Assembly: GCA_022448985.1 (NCBI GenBank)
Contig: JAKVCR010000005.1
Location: forward strand, 1 to 48,488
DNA length: 48,488 nt
DNA from: Roseibacillus sp.
GTDB taxonomy: Bacteria; Verrucomicrobiota; Verrucomicrobiia; Verrucomicrobiales; Akkermansiaceae
Direction: 5' to 3'
In this document: positions 34,558 to 43,603 of the stretch, piece after piece
Layout of the letters: the number at the start of each line of letters is the position of its first letter
Numbering within the stretch: position 1 is the first letter of the stretch
Translations under genes and position numbers: made by a program
The notes under the pieces: generated by a model
What the model was told of the DNA's origin: nothing
The model's database searches: none
What the model saw: only the letters and a program-made list of their open reading frames with translations

Positions 34558-37500
34558 TTACTTCTGGATCAGGTATTCGGGACTGGTAGCCATGAGATAG
34601 AGTGCATTCCGGACCTTGCTCCAGATCTGCCAGTCATCATTGGTGCTCCAGGTGTCGCGCAGGTAGTAGAGAAGCGTTTCGCGGGGATTGCGCCCCGGGT
34701 AATGGGTGAGGGATCCCTGCTGCACAGGGGCGCCGTCATCACCAGGATTGACGGGGTAGAGGAGCTTGAAGCGACCTGCCAGGAGGAGGTCGTCAAGATC
34801 ATCTATCAGTTGCAGATCGATCTCCTCTTCGTCACCCATGGGGTTCCCGGGATCGATTCGATAGTTCCGGTAGCGATTGATCCAGGCGTAGTAATCCGGG
34901 ATGATGTTGTCGTCGGTATAAGTAGTTGATCCGTTATTGTATTGTCGCTGTGTCCCGTAACCGGCAAGTGCTGAATTCGCGTTGTTCCCACCCACGTTGC
35001 TGGCGCTCCACCCGTTGCCGTTGTAATGCGATTGCCAGTAAACATTGATGTTCTGCAAGGCGCTGCTCTCCGTTACGATCTGAAATTCGGGAGCCACTTT
35101 TCCATAGCTGCCGATGAGTCCGCCGGGCTTATAACCGGGGAGGAACCAGTTAAAGACGGAGGGGGCCTTGAGGGGGGTTTGCCCGAGGGCGGTGGTGTTC
35201 CCGCTATCGAGATTCTGAAGGCGGTAGGAGGTTGCCGGCAGGCGGGCGAATGTCCCGGGAGCAGTGAGAATCATCTGGCCGTCGGGCCCATATTTCACCA
35301 TGCCCTCGAAATTGGCCAGAGAGGTTGCGGGGTAATCGAAGTTGCGCAGATCGGCGTCGCTGGTGGGCGCCAGGGTGCCGATGTGGTTCTGCAGTGGGAG
35401 GAGGACCGGGTCGCCTGGAATCACGCTTCCATCAAAGGTGATCCGCGACCGTCCTCCCGCCGCCCGTAAGGCCTGGATCCAGGCGACGATGGGCTCCTTC
35501 TTGCGACCATACTCGGGATTACGCTCGGAGGTGCTCAGATTACGTGCCTCGGGGTCGAGGAGGATGGCGCGCACCACGTCGCCCAGTCGACCGTTGGTAT
35601 CGCGCCATACCTGGCTCACCCGGTAGAGATAAGGGCCGGATGGGTTGCTGGTGACCAGTCGCTGGATGAGGCGATAGGAAATGAAAACCGGGGTGTTCTG
35701 GTGATTAACGGTGGAATCACTTGACCAGGTCGGCGCGAAGGACTTGGGAGTGGTATTGAGTTGGGTGCCCGCCAGCAGGTTGTGGACGTCTCGCAGGTCC
35801 TTGTCGCCCTCGTTCTGGTAGCGGCCGTTGGACCTGCCGTTGTTGCTGATGACTACGCCCCCCACGATGGTCTTGTTACCCCGGTCATGCCGGTCTTCGT
35901 AGAAGGCCATCGGGTAGTTATAGCGCGAGGAATACCAGCTGTTGCCGGCGGCATCGTCGTACCATCCGGAGGGAGGGTCGTCGCGGTTGAGATTGGGGGA
36001 ATCCCAGTTGTCGGAGCTGCCACTGTTGGTGCTCCAGCTCATGCCGGTCATGATACGGGCGAGCTCCTTGATGTCGTTGTTGTCGTAGGTTGGAACGAGG
36101 TTGAACTGCGCCGGGTCCAGCTTGACGAATCCATCGTCCCAGAGCTCGAAGAGACCGATGGTGAAAAGTTGCATGATCTCACGAGCGTAATTCTCGTCAG
36201 GAGGTACTCCGGACGAGTCCTCGCTGCTGTTCTGGAGGTGACTGAGATACTTGCCCATCACCGGGGAGTAGGTGACATCCTCGATGAGTTCACGAAAGTG
36301 GTCGTCGGCGTTCTCGGCCAGCATGTCGGCCCATCGGGCCATGCCGATATGATGATTCCGGATTTGAGCGATATTTTCCGAGATCACCGTGATTTCGGAG
36401 AGGGCGAATCCCACCCTCTGTCGCAGTTGATCCCGTGCGTTGGCCATGATCGTCCACTGGGCCCGGCGACGGTTCTGGTGTGTTGGGGTTCCCAGGACGT
36501 TGTCGAGGGCATTCTCCTGGGCGGCGGTCAGGGGGAAGTCAGCATCGGGAGCCTGCCAGGTGCTGGGATCGAGAGAGTCGAACCGGGAGATGTCCTGGGA
36601 CTGCCAGCTGGGCCAGTTTGCAGGTGATACCGGTGGGGGATTAGCGGCACCGTTACGAGAGGAATCAAAGTAGCCGCGCCATGTGAATTCCTGCATGTCC
36701 ATGGCATGGGCAAGGTCCCGGACGAGGGTCTGGGGCAGGGCCCACTGGGCGGTTAGCCATGCGTCGTAGGCCGCCATGCGGTCTCCGTCATGGGTCTGAA
36801 TCACTTCGTAAAGCAGTTCCTCGATATCGGCCTCGGTTGGTCCGAAGGTGGCCTGGGTGAGAAAGCGGGTCACTTCACGCCGGAGCTTGTCCACTTCCGT
36901 GACCGGGTTGATTGGTTCAATGGGCGGAGTGGCCGGGATCCGGCGTCCTTCCTCCGGGGAAAGTTCGGAAGCCGGCCTCCGCTGGTAAATGGCCCAGATC
37001 TCGCCTCCTCCATTGTTGGCCGTGTGTTTGTTGTTGTAGAGTGGAGTAGTGCCTGGGGGAGCTCCCTGCTTTGGGTTGTCGAACTCCAGTGAGTCAATGA
37101 TGTCCTGCACCGAGAAGGACCCGCGTGGCTCTATTCTATAGGTGTAGTTGCTGACGGGACCCATGAGTGGAACGCCGTTCTCGGTGCCGTCCTCCGTAAT
37201 GGATTCCACCACTGGGCCCGAGGTAAAGGTGATCCCTGCCAGGGAGGCCTTGTGAATGTGGGTGTTGGTCTGGTTTGAACTGAGATTCTCAAAGTAGTCG
37301 TTGACGGTGGCCACCGTATTGCTCCCATTGAGGACGAGGAGGGTAGACCCGGTTGCACTGGTGGGCATGCGGGCAGCGGGATCCTTGGAAAAGCTTCCGA
37401 TGTAGTATTTGTTGAATTCCGCCTCGTCGCGGGCGTCTACCAGTTCGGCGGCGCCCTGCGAGGGATTGCCCACCACGTAATTGATCGCGGGGGTGTCGAG

Positions 37501-39096
37501 CACCAGATTCAGTTCTTCGGGATACTCCACGATCTCATCGGGAAGAGGGCGCAACTCGATGACTGCCTCGGTGCTCCCGAAGGGGAGGGTGGCCACATAG
37601 GCTCCGTTGTCGGGGTCCCTGGTCAGCTGGGTGCCGTCGGGGAGTTCGACCACGTAGTCGCTCTCGTCGGGAACCCCCTTGCTCCGGGGGTCGGTTGGTC
37701 CGTTAAGGGAGAAGACGATGTTCTTCGGGGCAAGGGAGCCGCTTCGCTTGAGGAGAACACGGGCCACGTTCTTGGCGCGTGGAATACCGCCTGTGATGGT
37801 GCCATTGTTCTCGCGGCCGATTGCATCCGTTACTTCCACCGTGATAACATCAGAGGGAGGAAAGGCCTGGCTGGAAGTGGTGAGGGATTCTCCGTCAGAG
37901 GCACCCGCGCGGGCACTTTGCGGCCGGAAAAACTGGTAGCCGTCGAGCACGTTTTCAATTTCGTCCGCTACGCCATCTCCATCGGCATCGAGGGCCTGTG
38001 CGCTCAGCGGTCCGAAGGTCTTTACGCGGACGAACTTGCGATTGCCCCGGGCCAGGAGGGTGGCGACATTGTTGCCGGTGTAATCCTCGTTCGACACGAA
38101 ATCCCCGAGGGGTTCCAGGCAGTCGCCGGGGACCACGGCGATGGTCCCGCTCTTGTCGAATTCCCAGCCTATCGCGAGGTGATCCCACTGGGCGTTGTGG
38201 TTGTGGTAAATCTCAAAGTAATAGCGCCGGCCTGCCATGAGTCTGAGGTCAGCGGACTTCTGGGTATCGGTTACCCCGAGGGAGGCGAGATAATCCCAGT
38301 CTTCTTCCTCGGTGAGATCCTGATTGTGCAACCAGCAGCGTCGCTGCAGGCCAATGCCGTCGGAAGGATCCCCGCTGGCATCGAGCCAGAACTCGCACTG
38401 GTGTCGGCCCGCGATGTAAAAGTTATGAATCCCGGTATGTTTGGGAACGATGAATCCGCGCCACCGTGTTCCGTAATTGTCACCGTAGTTGGTCGGTCCC
38501 TTCAGGCTGTCACGCCATTCAATGCCATCGGCAGGAGTTTCTGCCGCATCAGGGCTTGGATTGATGTGCCTGCGCAGGCCTCCGATCGATCCATTTGAGG
38601 ACCCATGGTGCCAGATCTCCCGGGTTACGCCACCCCGGACGGACGGAGCATCGGGATTCGAGAAATCGACGGTGAGTTGGCCACCCGTTCCGAACCAGTT
38701 GAGGGGGGTTGTGCCGGCTGTGTCGCTGACGGGCTTCCAGGTCTGGAGGTCATCTGATAGTTCGATCTGGTAGCGTTTCCCCAGCCGTGTGTTCCAGGTG
38801 ATTGCCAGTTCTCCGGGCTTGAGGATGGTCTTGGCAGCCTTGAGGCAGTCTTCCCGGTCGTTCGGGTCGGTGCCATCCTGGCATTCCTTGAGATTGGTGC
38901 AGGTGTCTTCGTCAGGATCGAGATTTGCGGCCCCATCGGGGTGATTGAGGGACCCGAAATGCTGGATTTCCCATGCGTCGATGAGGCCATCGGCGTCGGA
39001 GTCCAGTTCGACCGCCTGGCCGTAGAGCTGGACAGGAGGAAGCGCCGCGAGAAAAAGAACGACGATGCCCTGGCGGAAGCGGAGGAGGGAAGACAT
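34558..39096 (-). CDS. Multidomain DUF1800 exported protein (TSP3-PA14-Calx-beta-CHRD-DUF1800)
   Basis: The 1512-residue protein is read from ATG 39096, just before a signal peptide MSSLLRFRQGIVVLFLAALP; the frame also opens at 39120. A calcium-binding type 3 repeat region (about 35-85) has DSDADGLIDAWEIQHFG. A short LGKRYQIELSDDLQTW module is followed by a PA14-like domain (about 165-325). A Calx-beta-like strand set (about 449-560) precedes a CHRD domain (about 560-705) with NTHIHKASLAGITF and HTANNGGGEIWA. DUF1800 fills about 745-1512 with REVTRFLTQATFGPTEADIEEL and QRVGFALSEITVIS, ending YLMATSPEYLIQK. It is first in an operon with DUF1501 and the pseudopilin-like gene. Confidence 0.9.
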   Translation of the reverse strand: MSSLLRFRQGIVVLFLAALPPVQLYGQAVELDSDADGLIDAWEIQHFGSLNHPDGAANLDPDEDTCTNLKECQDGTDPNDREDCLKAAKTILKPGELAITWNTRLGKRYQIELSDDLQTWKPVSDTAGTTPLNWFGTGGQLTVDFSNPDAPSVRGGVTREIWHHGSSNGSIGGLRRHINPSPDAAETPADGIEWRDSLKGPTNYGDNYGTRWRGFIVPKHTGIHNFYIAGRHQCEFWLDASGDPSDGIGLQRRCWLHNQDLTEEEDWDYLASLGVTDTQKSADLRLMAGRRYYFEIYHNHNAQWDHLAIGWEFDKSGTIAVVPGDCLEPLGDFVSNEDYTGNNVATLLARGNRKFVRVKTFGPLSAQALDADGDGVADEIENVLDGYQFFRPQSARAGASDGESLTTSSQAFPPSDVITVEVTDAIGRENNGTITGGIPRAKNVARVLLKRSGSLAPKNIVFSLNGPTDPRSKGVPDESDYVVELPDGTQLTRDPDNGAYVATLPFGSTEAVIELRPLPDEIVEYPEELNLVLDTPAINYVVGNPSQGAAELVDARDEAEFNKYYIGSFSKDPAARMPTSATGSTLLVLNGSNTVATVNDYFENLSSNQTNTHIHKASLAGITFTSGPVVESITEDGTENGVPLMGPVSNYTYRIEPRGSFSVQDIIDSLEFDNPKQGAPPGTTPLYNNKHTANNGGGEIWAIYQRRPASELSPEEGRRIPATPPIEPINPVTEVDKLRREVTRFLTQATFGPTEADIEELLYEVIQTHDGDRMAAYDAWLTAQWALPQTLVRDLAHAMDMQEFTWRGYFDSSRNGAANPPPVSPANWPSWQSQDISRFDSLDPSTWQAPDADFPLTAAQENALDNVLGTPTHQNRRRAQWTIMANARDQLRQRVGFALSEITVISENIAQIRNHHIGMARWADMLAENADDHFRELIEDVTYSPVMGKYLSHLQNSSEDSSGVPPDENYAREIMQLFTIGLFELWDDGFVKLDPAQFNLVPTYDNNDIKELARIMTGMSWSTNSGSSDNWDSPNLNRDDPPSGWYDDAAGNSWYSSRYNYPMAFYEDRHDRGNKTIVGGVVISNNGRSNGRYQNEGDKDLRDVHNLLAGTQLNTTPKSFAPTWSSDSTVNHQNTPVFISYRLIQRLVTSNPSGPYLYRVSQVWRDTNGRLGDVVRAILLDPEARNLSTSERNPEYGRKKEPIVAWIQALRAAGGRSRITFDGSVIPGDPVLLPLQNHIGTLAPTSDADLRNFDYPATSLANFEGMVKYGPDGQMILTAPGTFARLPATSYRLQNLDSGNTTALGQTPLKAPSVFNWFLPGYKPGGLIGSYGKVAPEFQIVTESSALQNINVYWQSHYNGNGWSASNVGGNNANSALAGYGTQRQYNNGSTTYTDDNIIPDYYAWINRYRNYRIDPGNPMGDEEEIDLQLIDDLDDLLLAGRFKLLYPVNPGDDGAPVQQGSLTHYPGRNPRETLLYYLRDTWSTNDDWQIWSKVRNALYLMATSPEYLIQK

Positions 39097-39126
39097 CTTG
39101 ATCAGTGAAAACTCCAGCACGGTTCT

Positions 39127-39155
39127 ATGTTACCGGCTCACACGTCGCTACTCAA
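39127..39155 (-). promoter_or_regulatory. Candidate sigma-70-type promoter of the DUF1800 operon
   Basis: On the minus strand TTGAGT (39155-39150) and TAACAT (39132-39127) are separated by exactly 17 bases. Each matches the -35 and -10 consensus at four of six positions. The expected transcription start would leave a leader of about 25-30 bases before ATG 39096. The match is by eye only. Confidence 0.35.
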
Positions 39156-39279
39156 TGTATGAAACGTGTCAGCTCTTACCCTATTGGGGGCATGGTTTCT
39201 ACTGGGAAAAGACGTATTGCCCTTGGGTGACGTTACAGTCAGGGAGTTCAAAAATGCGATTCCGGGAAGGAAATCACCG

Positions 39280-41589
39280 TTATGAGGGATCACGGGGGGT
39301 TTGCGGGTCGGATTCGTGATCGGGGAGGAGGCGCATGGCTTCTTCAAGGAGTCCGCCAGCATGGTTGAATGGTTCGTGACCGATGTCGCTCCACAGGATC
39401 CGGCCCTCCGGGTCGATGAGAAAGGTGCCGTGCATGGGGCCTCCCTCAAATTCGTCAAAGACATGATAGCTTCTGAAGGCCTCAAGCCCGGGATCGGCAA
39501 GGACGGGGAAAGGGAAGGTCCGGCGGGCTTCCTCCGTCTTTTCCTCGGTGTGCCCCAGTCGCAGGGCGAGGGTTTTCACCTCATCGCTGCTGATGGCCAC
39601 CATCTCAATGCCCGCCTTTCGATAGGCGGCCCGGGCAGCGCGGAATTTTTCGAGTTGGCTGAGACAGAAGGGACAGCTTACCCCGAGGAAGAAGTTCAGG
39701 AGAACGGCCCTGCCCTTGAAGTCGGCAAGGGTCACCGGGCGTCCTGCGTGATTGGGGAGGGTCCAGTCCGGAGCGGACGGAGGAGACCAGTGGGCAGGTC
39801 CAAGGATCCCGGGGTCTCCCGGAACACCGCTTTTTTCCAGGTTCCCGGGAGGCAGAGTCCAGCGCCTGGGGAGACTCAGGGCCGCCGCGACCTTGTCGAG
39901 CGCAGGGAAGTTCCGGAGATCCTTGTCGGCCCGCAGGACGTTTTGACGAAAGGTGCGGTCAAAGGCTCTGGTGACTGCGACGCGGTTTCCGGTTTCAAAA
40001 CCGGTGGAGCAATAGAGGGCGGTGGCGAAGAGATCCCGGGGGTTCTGCGCGAGGTGATCCCGGGCTACCTGCAGAGCGATCCCGGGCTTATTCAGTTTTT
40101 GCCAGGCCGCGGCATGAATCCCGGCAGGCAGGTGGGGCGGGGACAGGCTTTTCCCCGGTTCCCCGGTGCTGCAGAGAATCCGGAAGTAGCGTAATCCGTT
40201 GGCCCAGTCCCTGATACGCTGGTCACCCTTGTGCCGCTCGGCCATCTTTTCCAGGGCCTGCACCAGTGATTGAGCTTCATCCGGACGTTCAAGAGCGCAG
40301 AGGGCAAGTCCGGTCCAGTAGTGGGCCTGGGCCATCTCCGGGGGGGAACGGGGGGATGGTATGAATCGGGCTTCAGTGCGGAAGAGGGTGGCGACAGGTT
40401 CCATTCTTCCAGCCTGTAATTCCGCCTGCGCGTGGAGGCGGCGCCCGAGCAGGAGGAGTTCAGAAGACCTTCCGGTGATCCCTTCCGCCGTCAGGCTGCG
40501 GGGCAGGTTGAGAAGAGCATCTGCAAGTGCGAGTGCTTCCTTGAGCCGGCCCATCGAAATGAGGGCCTCGCCCAGCGCTGCGTAATTTGAAGCGAGATTC
40601 TCGACCGCAACCGGCATGAGGAGGTGGTCGCGCATCTCACGGTGGTGCACGCGGAGGGCGCACTGTAACAACGCAATGGCTTCATGCTGCCGCCCGCTCC
40701 CCCGCCATCCTTCAGCCGCGAAGCGCCATGAATCAGCAAGTCCTGGAGCGATGCTGGCGCTGGACCTGGCATGGGCGAGGGACTGGGCGGGTTGTTCCCG
40801 CAGCCAGAGGAAAATGCGGTAGTGGGTGGCGGGATGATGGGGGGCGTGGCTGGCGAGTTCCTCAGCGAGACGGTCCACGGCGAGATGGCTGGTGAGTTTG
40901 ATGCCGGAGCGGTGGAGATCGAGGACAAGTTGACGCAGGAGAAAGGCTTTCGCTTCCACGTCATCAGGATAGGAGAGGGACAGGTGCTCAAGGTCGCGAA
41001 TGCGCTGACGATGTCGCGCGAGACCCGGTTCCCCGTCCCGGGAGGGGAGGGGCGGGGATTTGGCCGGCCTGTTTCGCTTGAGGTCGTAGAAGCTGGAAAG
41101 GGCCGTAATCCAGAGACGTTCCCGGGCAGTGGTGGCGTTGCCGATCCGGCGCAGGGCGTTTTCGGCAAAGAGGATCGCCCGACCGGGGCGCTGCTCGTTG
41201 GCCACTGCAAGGCCCCAGAAGATCATTGGGTTGGAGGGATCGAGGAGGAGGGCCTGCCGGAAAGAACGTTCGGCCTCGCCATTGGCCTGGCCGTGGATGC
41301 AGGCCACTCCCTGGTTGAACCAGCGCTGGGCGTCCTTTGATTGGGTAGTGATGGGGAAGCTGACCGTGCCGATGTCATCACGAAGGGCGGGAGCACGCCA
41401 GGGGCCGCGTAGAAAGGCCAGGTTGACGGTGGCGGGGGCTTCCGGGTCGACCTGCCTGAGCAGCGGAGCGAGGCAGGGGAGCTTGAAGTTGCGGTAGGTT
41501 GTGGCGTTGCCGCCGGGGCCCAGGACCAGCAGGGCCAGTGCAGAAGCGATGGCCATCCTGAATTGCGAACCATGGCACCAGCAGGACAT
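39280..41589 (-). CDS. TPR protein fused to redoxin/AhpC-TSA-like domain (exported)
   Basis: The 769-residue protein starts at ATG 41589, with ATG 41556 as an alternative giving a tighter signal peptide (MAIASALALLVLGPGG). A long helical region with tetratricopeptide-type repeats spans about 75-560, for example WFNQGVACIHGQANGEAERSFRQALLLDPSN. The C-terminal thioredoxin-fold domain (about 609-755) has WTLPNHAGRPVTLADFKGRAVLLNFFLGVS followed by C639-P-F-C642. The typical YRKAGIEMVAISSD and later FLIDPEGRILWSD segments follow. This looks like a thiol-disulfide or peroxiredoxin-like module tethered to a TPR scaffold. The CxxC spacing favours a thioredoxin-type reductant over a classical peroxidase. 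Confidence 0.85.
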   Translation of the reverse strand: MSCWCHGSQFRMAIASALALLVLGPGGNATTYRNFKLPCLAPLLRQVDPEAPATVNLAFLRGPWRAPALRDDIGTVSFPITTQSKDAQRWFNQGVACIHGQANGEAERSFRQALLLDPSNPMIFWGLAVANEQRPGRAILFAENALRRIGNATTARERLWITALSSFYDLKRNRPAKSPPLPSRDGEPGLARHRQRIRDLEHLSLSYPDDVEAKAFLLRQLVLDLHRSGIKLTSHLAVDRLAEELASHAPHHPATHYRIFLWLREQPAQSLAHARSSASIAPGLADSWRFAAEGWRGSGRQHEAIALLQCALRVHHREMRDHLLMPVAVENLASNYAALGEALISMGRLKEALALADALLNLPRSLTAEGITGRSSELLLLGRRLHAQAELQAGRMEPVATLFRTEARFIPSPRSPPEMAQAHYWTGLALCALERPDEAQSLVQALEKMAERHKGDQRIRDWANGLRYFRILCSTGEPGKSLSPPHLPAGIHAAAWQKLNKPGIALQVARDHLAQNPRDLFATALYCSTGFETGNRVAVTRAFDRTFRQNVLRADKDLRNFPALDKVAAALSLPRRWTLPPGNLEKSGVPGDPGILGPAHWSPPSAPDWTLPNHAGRPVTLADFKGRAVLLNFFLGVSCPFCLSQLEKFRAARAAYRKAGIEMVAISSDEVKTLALRLGHTEEKTEEARRTFPFPVLADPGLEAFRSYHVFDEFEGGPMHGTFLIDPEGRILWSDIGHEPFNHAGGLLEEAMRLLPDHESDPQTPRDPS

Positions 41590-41758
41590 GGTATGAGACT
41601 ACGCCCGGGCGGGTCTCTTCTCAAGGACGACTGCTCCTGGTAATTCAGGCAGAGTCCATGGGCGCGCCCCCTGCGGGTTCCGGGATGGAAACATTTCGTC
41701 CGGCGAAATAGCGCCGGATTTGTTGGCCATGCCCGCTTACCCCCCTTTTATTCAGGCC

Positions 41759-42613
41759 ATGAGTGATTCCGCGCCCGAGATCAGGTTTGTCGCCAACCTC
41801 TGGACCCTGGTGGAGCATCCTTCCGGACAAGACGAGTGGTCGTTGGCAGAGAAGGTGGCGGCAGTGAAAGAAGCTGGATTCGACGGGATCAATCATCGTG
41901 GCAGCTCGGAACTGCACGTTCTGCTGGAAGAACACGGGCTGGAGTTTTCAGGTCTCTTCGATGCCAACGATCCCGTTGAGTATGCCGACCTGATCAGGGC
42001 ACAGCTGGAGTGTGGTTCATCAACCATCAATGTGCAGCTCTGTGATCACGATACGCCGGTTGCAGAGGCCGTGGAGAAGACCATTCTCCTGATGGAAGAG
42101 GACGAACGCCAGAATGCCAATGTCCATCTCGAGGTCCATCGGGATACGTGTACCGAGACTCCGGAAAAGGCTTACGCCATCGCGGATGGATACCGGGAGG
42201 CCACCGGCAGGATTCTGCGCATGAATGTTGATCATTCGCATCCCGCCATCATCAAGCACCTGCGGCCCGATGATTTTGCCAGACGCTTGCTCGATCGCCC
42301 GGAGTTGCTGCAGCACGGGAACCTGCTGCACTGCCGCCCCTTCAACGGGCATCACTGTCAAATCCCGGTGACTGATGGGCGGGGAGAGTTTACCCGGGAG
42401 TTCCTCGACTATCTGCCTTTCGTGGAAGCAGCATTCGCCTGCTGGTTGGAGGGGCCACGTCCCCACAATGTGCTCTGGGTGGTTCCTGAACTCGGACCGG
42501 TGTCCAGTGGTTACGGAATCAGCACGTGGCCCCCCGTGTGGGAGGACTGTATCCTCGCGATGGGCGAGATGAGAAAGGCGTGGGAACGCGCAAGGGCGGT
42601 TTCCATTAGATGA
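41759..42613 (+). CDS. Cytoplasmic sugar phosphate isomerase/epimerase-like TIM barrel
   Basis: The 284-residue protein is read from ATG 41759; ATG 41729 in the same frame would add 10 residues. There is no signal peptide. The barrel begins RFVANLWTLVEHPSGQDEWSLAEKVAAVKEAGFDGI, then NVQLCDHDTP, HLEVHRDTCTETPEKA carrying a metal-binding Glu, ILRMNVDHSHP and LPFVEAAFACWLEG. It ends LWVVPELGPVSSGYGIS. The xylose-isomerase-like fold is clear, but the substrate is not. Its EVHRDT and DHSHP motifs differ from those of the Tat-exported relative at 5905, so the two are not simple duplicates. It is transcribed away from the TPR-redoxin gene. Confidence 0.82.
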   Translation: MSDSAPEIRFVANLWTLVEHPSGQDEWSLAEKVAAVKEAGFDGINHRGSSELHVLLEEHGLEFSGLFDANDPVEYADLIRAQLECGSSTINVQLCDHDTPVAEAVEKTILLMEEDERQNANVHLEVHRDTCTETPEKAYAIADGYREATGRILRMNVDHSHPAIIKHLRPDDFARRLLDRPELLQHGNLLHCRPFNGHHCQIPVTDGRGEFTREFLDYLPFVEAAFACWLEGPRPHNVLWVVPELGPVSSGYGISTWPPVWEDCILAMGEMRKAWERARAVSIR

Positions 42614-42715
42614 TGGAACCCGGACTGTAAGCGCGACCGGATCGGGCCAAGCTGGGCAGGAAATTGCGATCGAGCAGGGAAACTTGCCAAGCGGGGAGGA
42701 GGAGGCGAAGGTTGC

Positions 42716-43513
42716 GTGGTGTCGACGCGTGGGGACAAGGAGGTGAGAGTAACCCGGATCGGGGAATCCGGCCTTAAGGAGATGGATCGGGTCGCCCTGG
42801 AGGAACCCCTGCAACTCGTGGTGGACGGTCACCCGGTGGCAGTGCTGATGCGGACACCGGGAAATGATGAAGAGCTGGCCGCGGGATTCCTCTGGACCGA
42901 GGGCATCGTCAGTTCGCAGGAAGAGATTGCCCGGATCGATCTTGAGGCGAAGGAGAATCATGCGCTGGTATTCCTCGCCGACGGGGTGGAAGTCGACTTC
43001 GGTCGCCTGACGCGTCATCTCTTCAGCGCGTCCTCCTGTGGACTCTGTGGCAAGGCCAGTATCGAGGCCATCGCCTCTCTTCATGAACCCGTGGCGGGGG
43101 GACCGGTTTTCCCGGAGTCGGTGCTCTTGGAGGCGCCGGGTGCCCTGCGGGCCGCTCAGGCCACCTTTGAAGAAACCGGGGGGTTGCATGCCTCAGCGGT
43201 CTTTGACCGGCAGGGGAAGCTCCTTGTGCTGCGTGAAGATGTCGGGCGGCACAACGCCCTCGACAAGGTGCTCGGATGGGCCCTGCTGAATGGCAGCGAT
43301 CTCTCGAATAGTTTTGTCCTGATGTCAGGGCGCCTCTCCTTCGAGCTGATGCAGAAGGCTCTGGCAGGTCGTATTCCCCTCGTGGCGGGTATTTCGGCAC
43401 CCTCTTCCCTGGCGGTGGAGTTTGCCCGGGAATCGAACCAGACCCTGGTGGGGTTCCTGCGCCCACCCCGTTTCAATGTCTATGCGGGTATTGAGAGGGT
43501 GAAGATGCAGTAA
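42716..43513 (+). CDS. fdhD: Formate dehydrogenase accessory sulfurtransferase FdhD
   Basis: The 265-residue protein starts at GTG 42716 (GTG 42719 is also possible), after a strong GGAGGAGGAGG site about 8-12 bases upstream. FdhD transfers sulfur from IscS to the molybdenum cofactor for formate dehydrogenase and related enzymes in the cytoplasm. Visible family features are PLQLVVDGHPVAVLMRTPGN, DEELAAGFLWTEGIV, the catalytic loop C108-G-L-C111-G-K, and GGLHASAVFDRQGKLLVLRED, then VGRHNALDKVLG. It ends NQTLVGFLRPPRFNVYAG. No formate dehydrogenase or molybdopterin gene is in the window, so its client enzyme must be elsewhere. Confidence 0.95.
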   Translation: MVSTRGDKEVRVTRIGESGLKEMDRVALEEPLQLVVDGHPVAVLMRTPGNDEELAAGFLWTEGIVSSQEEIARIDLEAKENHALVFLADGVEVDFGRLTRHLFSASSCGLCGKASIEAIASLHEPVAGGPVFPESVLLEAPGALRAAQATFEETGGLHASAVFDRQGKLLVLREDVGRHNALDKVLGWALLNGSDLSNSFVLMSGRLSFELMQKALAGRIPLVAGISAPSSLAVEFARESNQTLVGFLRPPRFNVYAGIERVKMQ

Positions 43514-43556
43514 GGGCCTCCCCTGTAAAAGTGGTTCGCCTTCATGGAGGTGTTCC

Positions 43557-43575
43557 TTTGCAAAGCGGTTGCAAA
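43557..43575. promoter_or_regulatory. Inverted repeat upstream of the M1 peptidase gene
   Basis: A perfect seven-base inverted repeat TTTGCAA-AGCGG-TTGCAAA sits about 29 bases before GTG 43604. The short spacer and its place between fdhD and the peptidase gene fit a dimeric regulator's operator. No T-tract follows, so it is not an obvious terminator. Confidence 0.3.
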
Positions 43576-43603
43576 ATGAGCCTGCCTGGCAGATGAATGC
43601 GGC

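Noticed and set aside
33949..34929. 326-codon plus-strand ORF over the DUF1501/DUF1800 boundary
   Set aside because: It covers the antisense of two strongly supported genes and their junction, with no recognisable motif.
42020..43189. 389-codon minus-strand ORF across the epimerase and fdhD genes
   Set aside because: It runs through the antisense of two recognisable genes and the gap between them, and shows no protein-like motifs.
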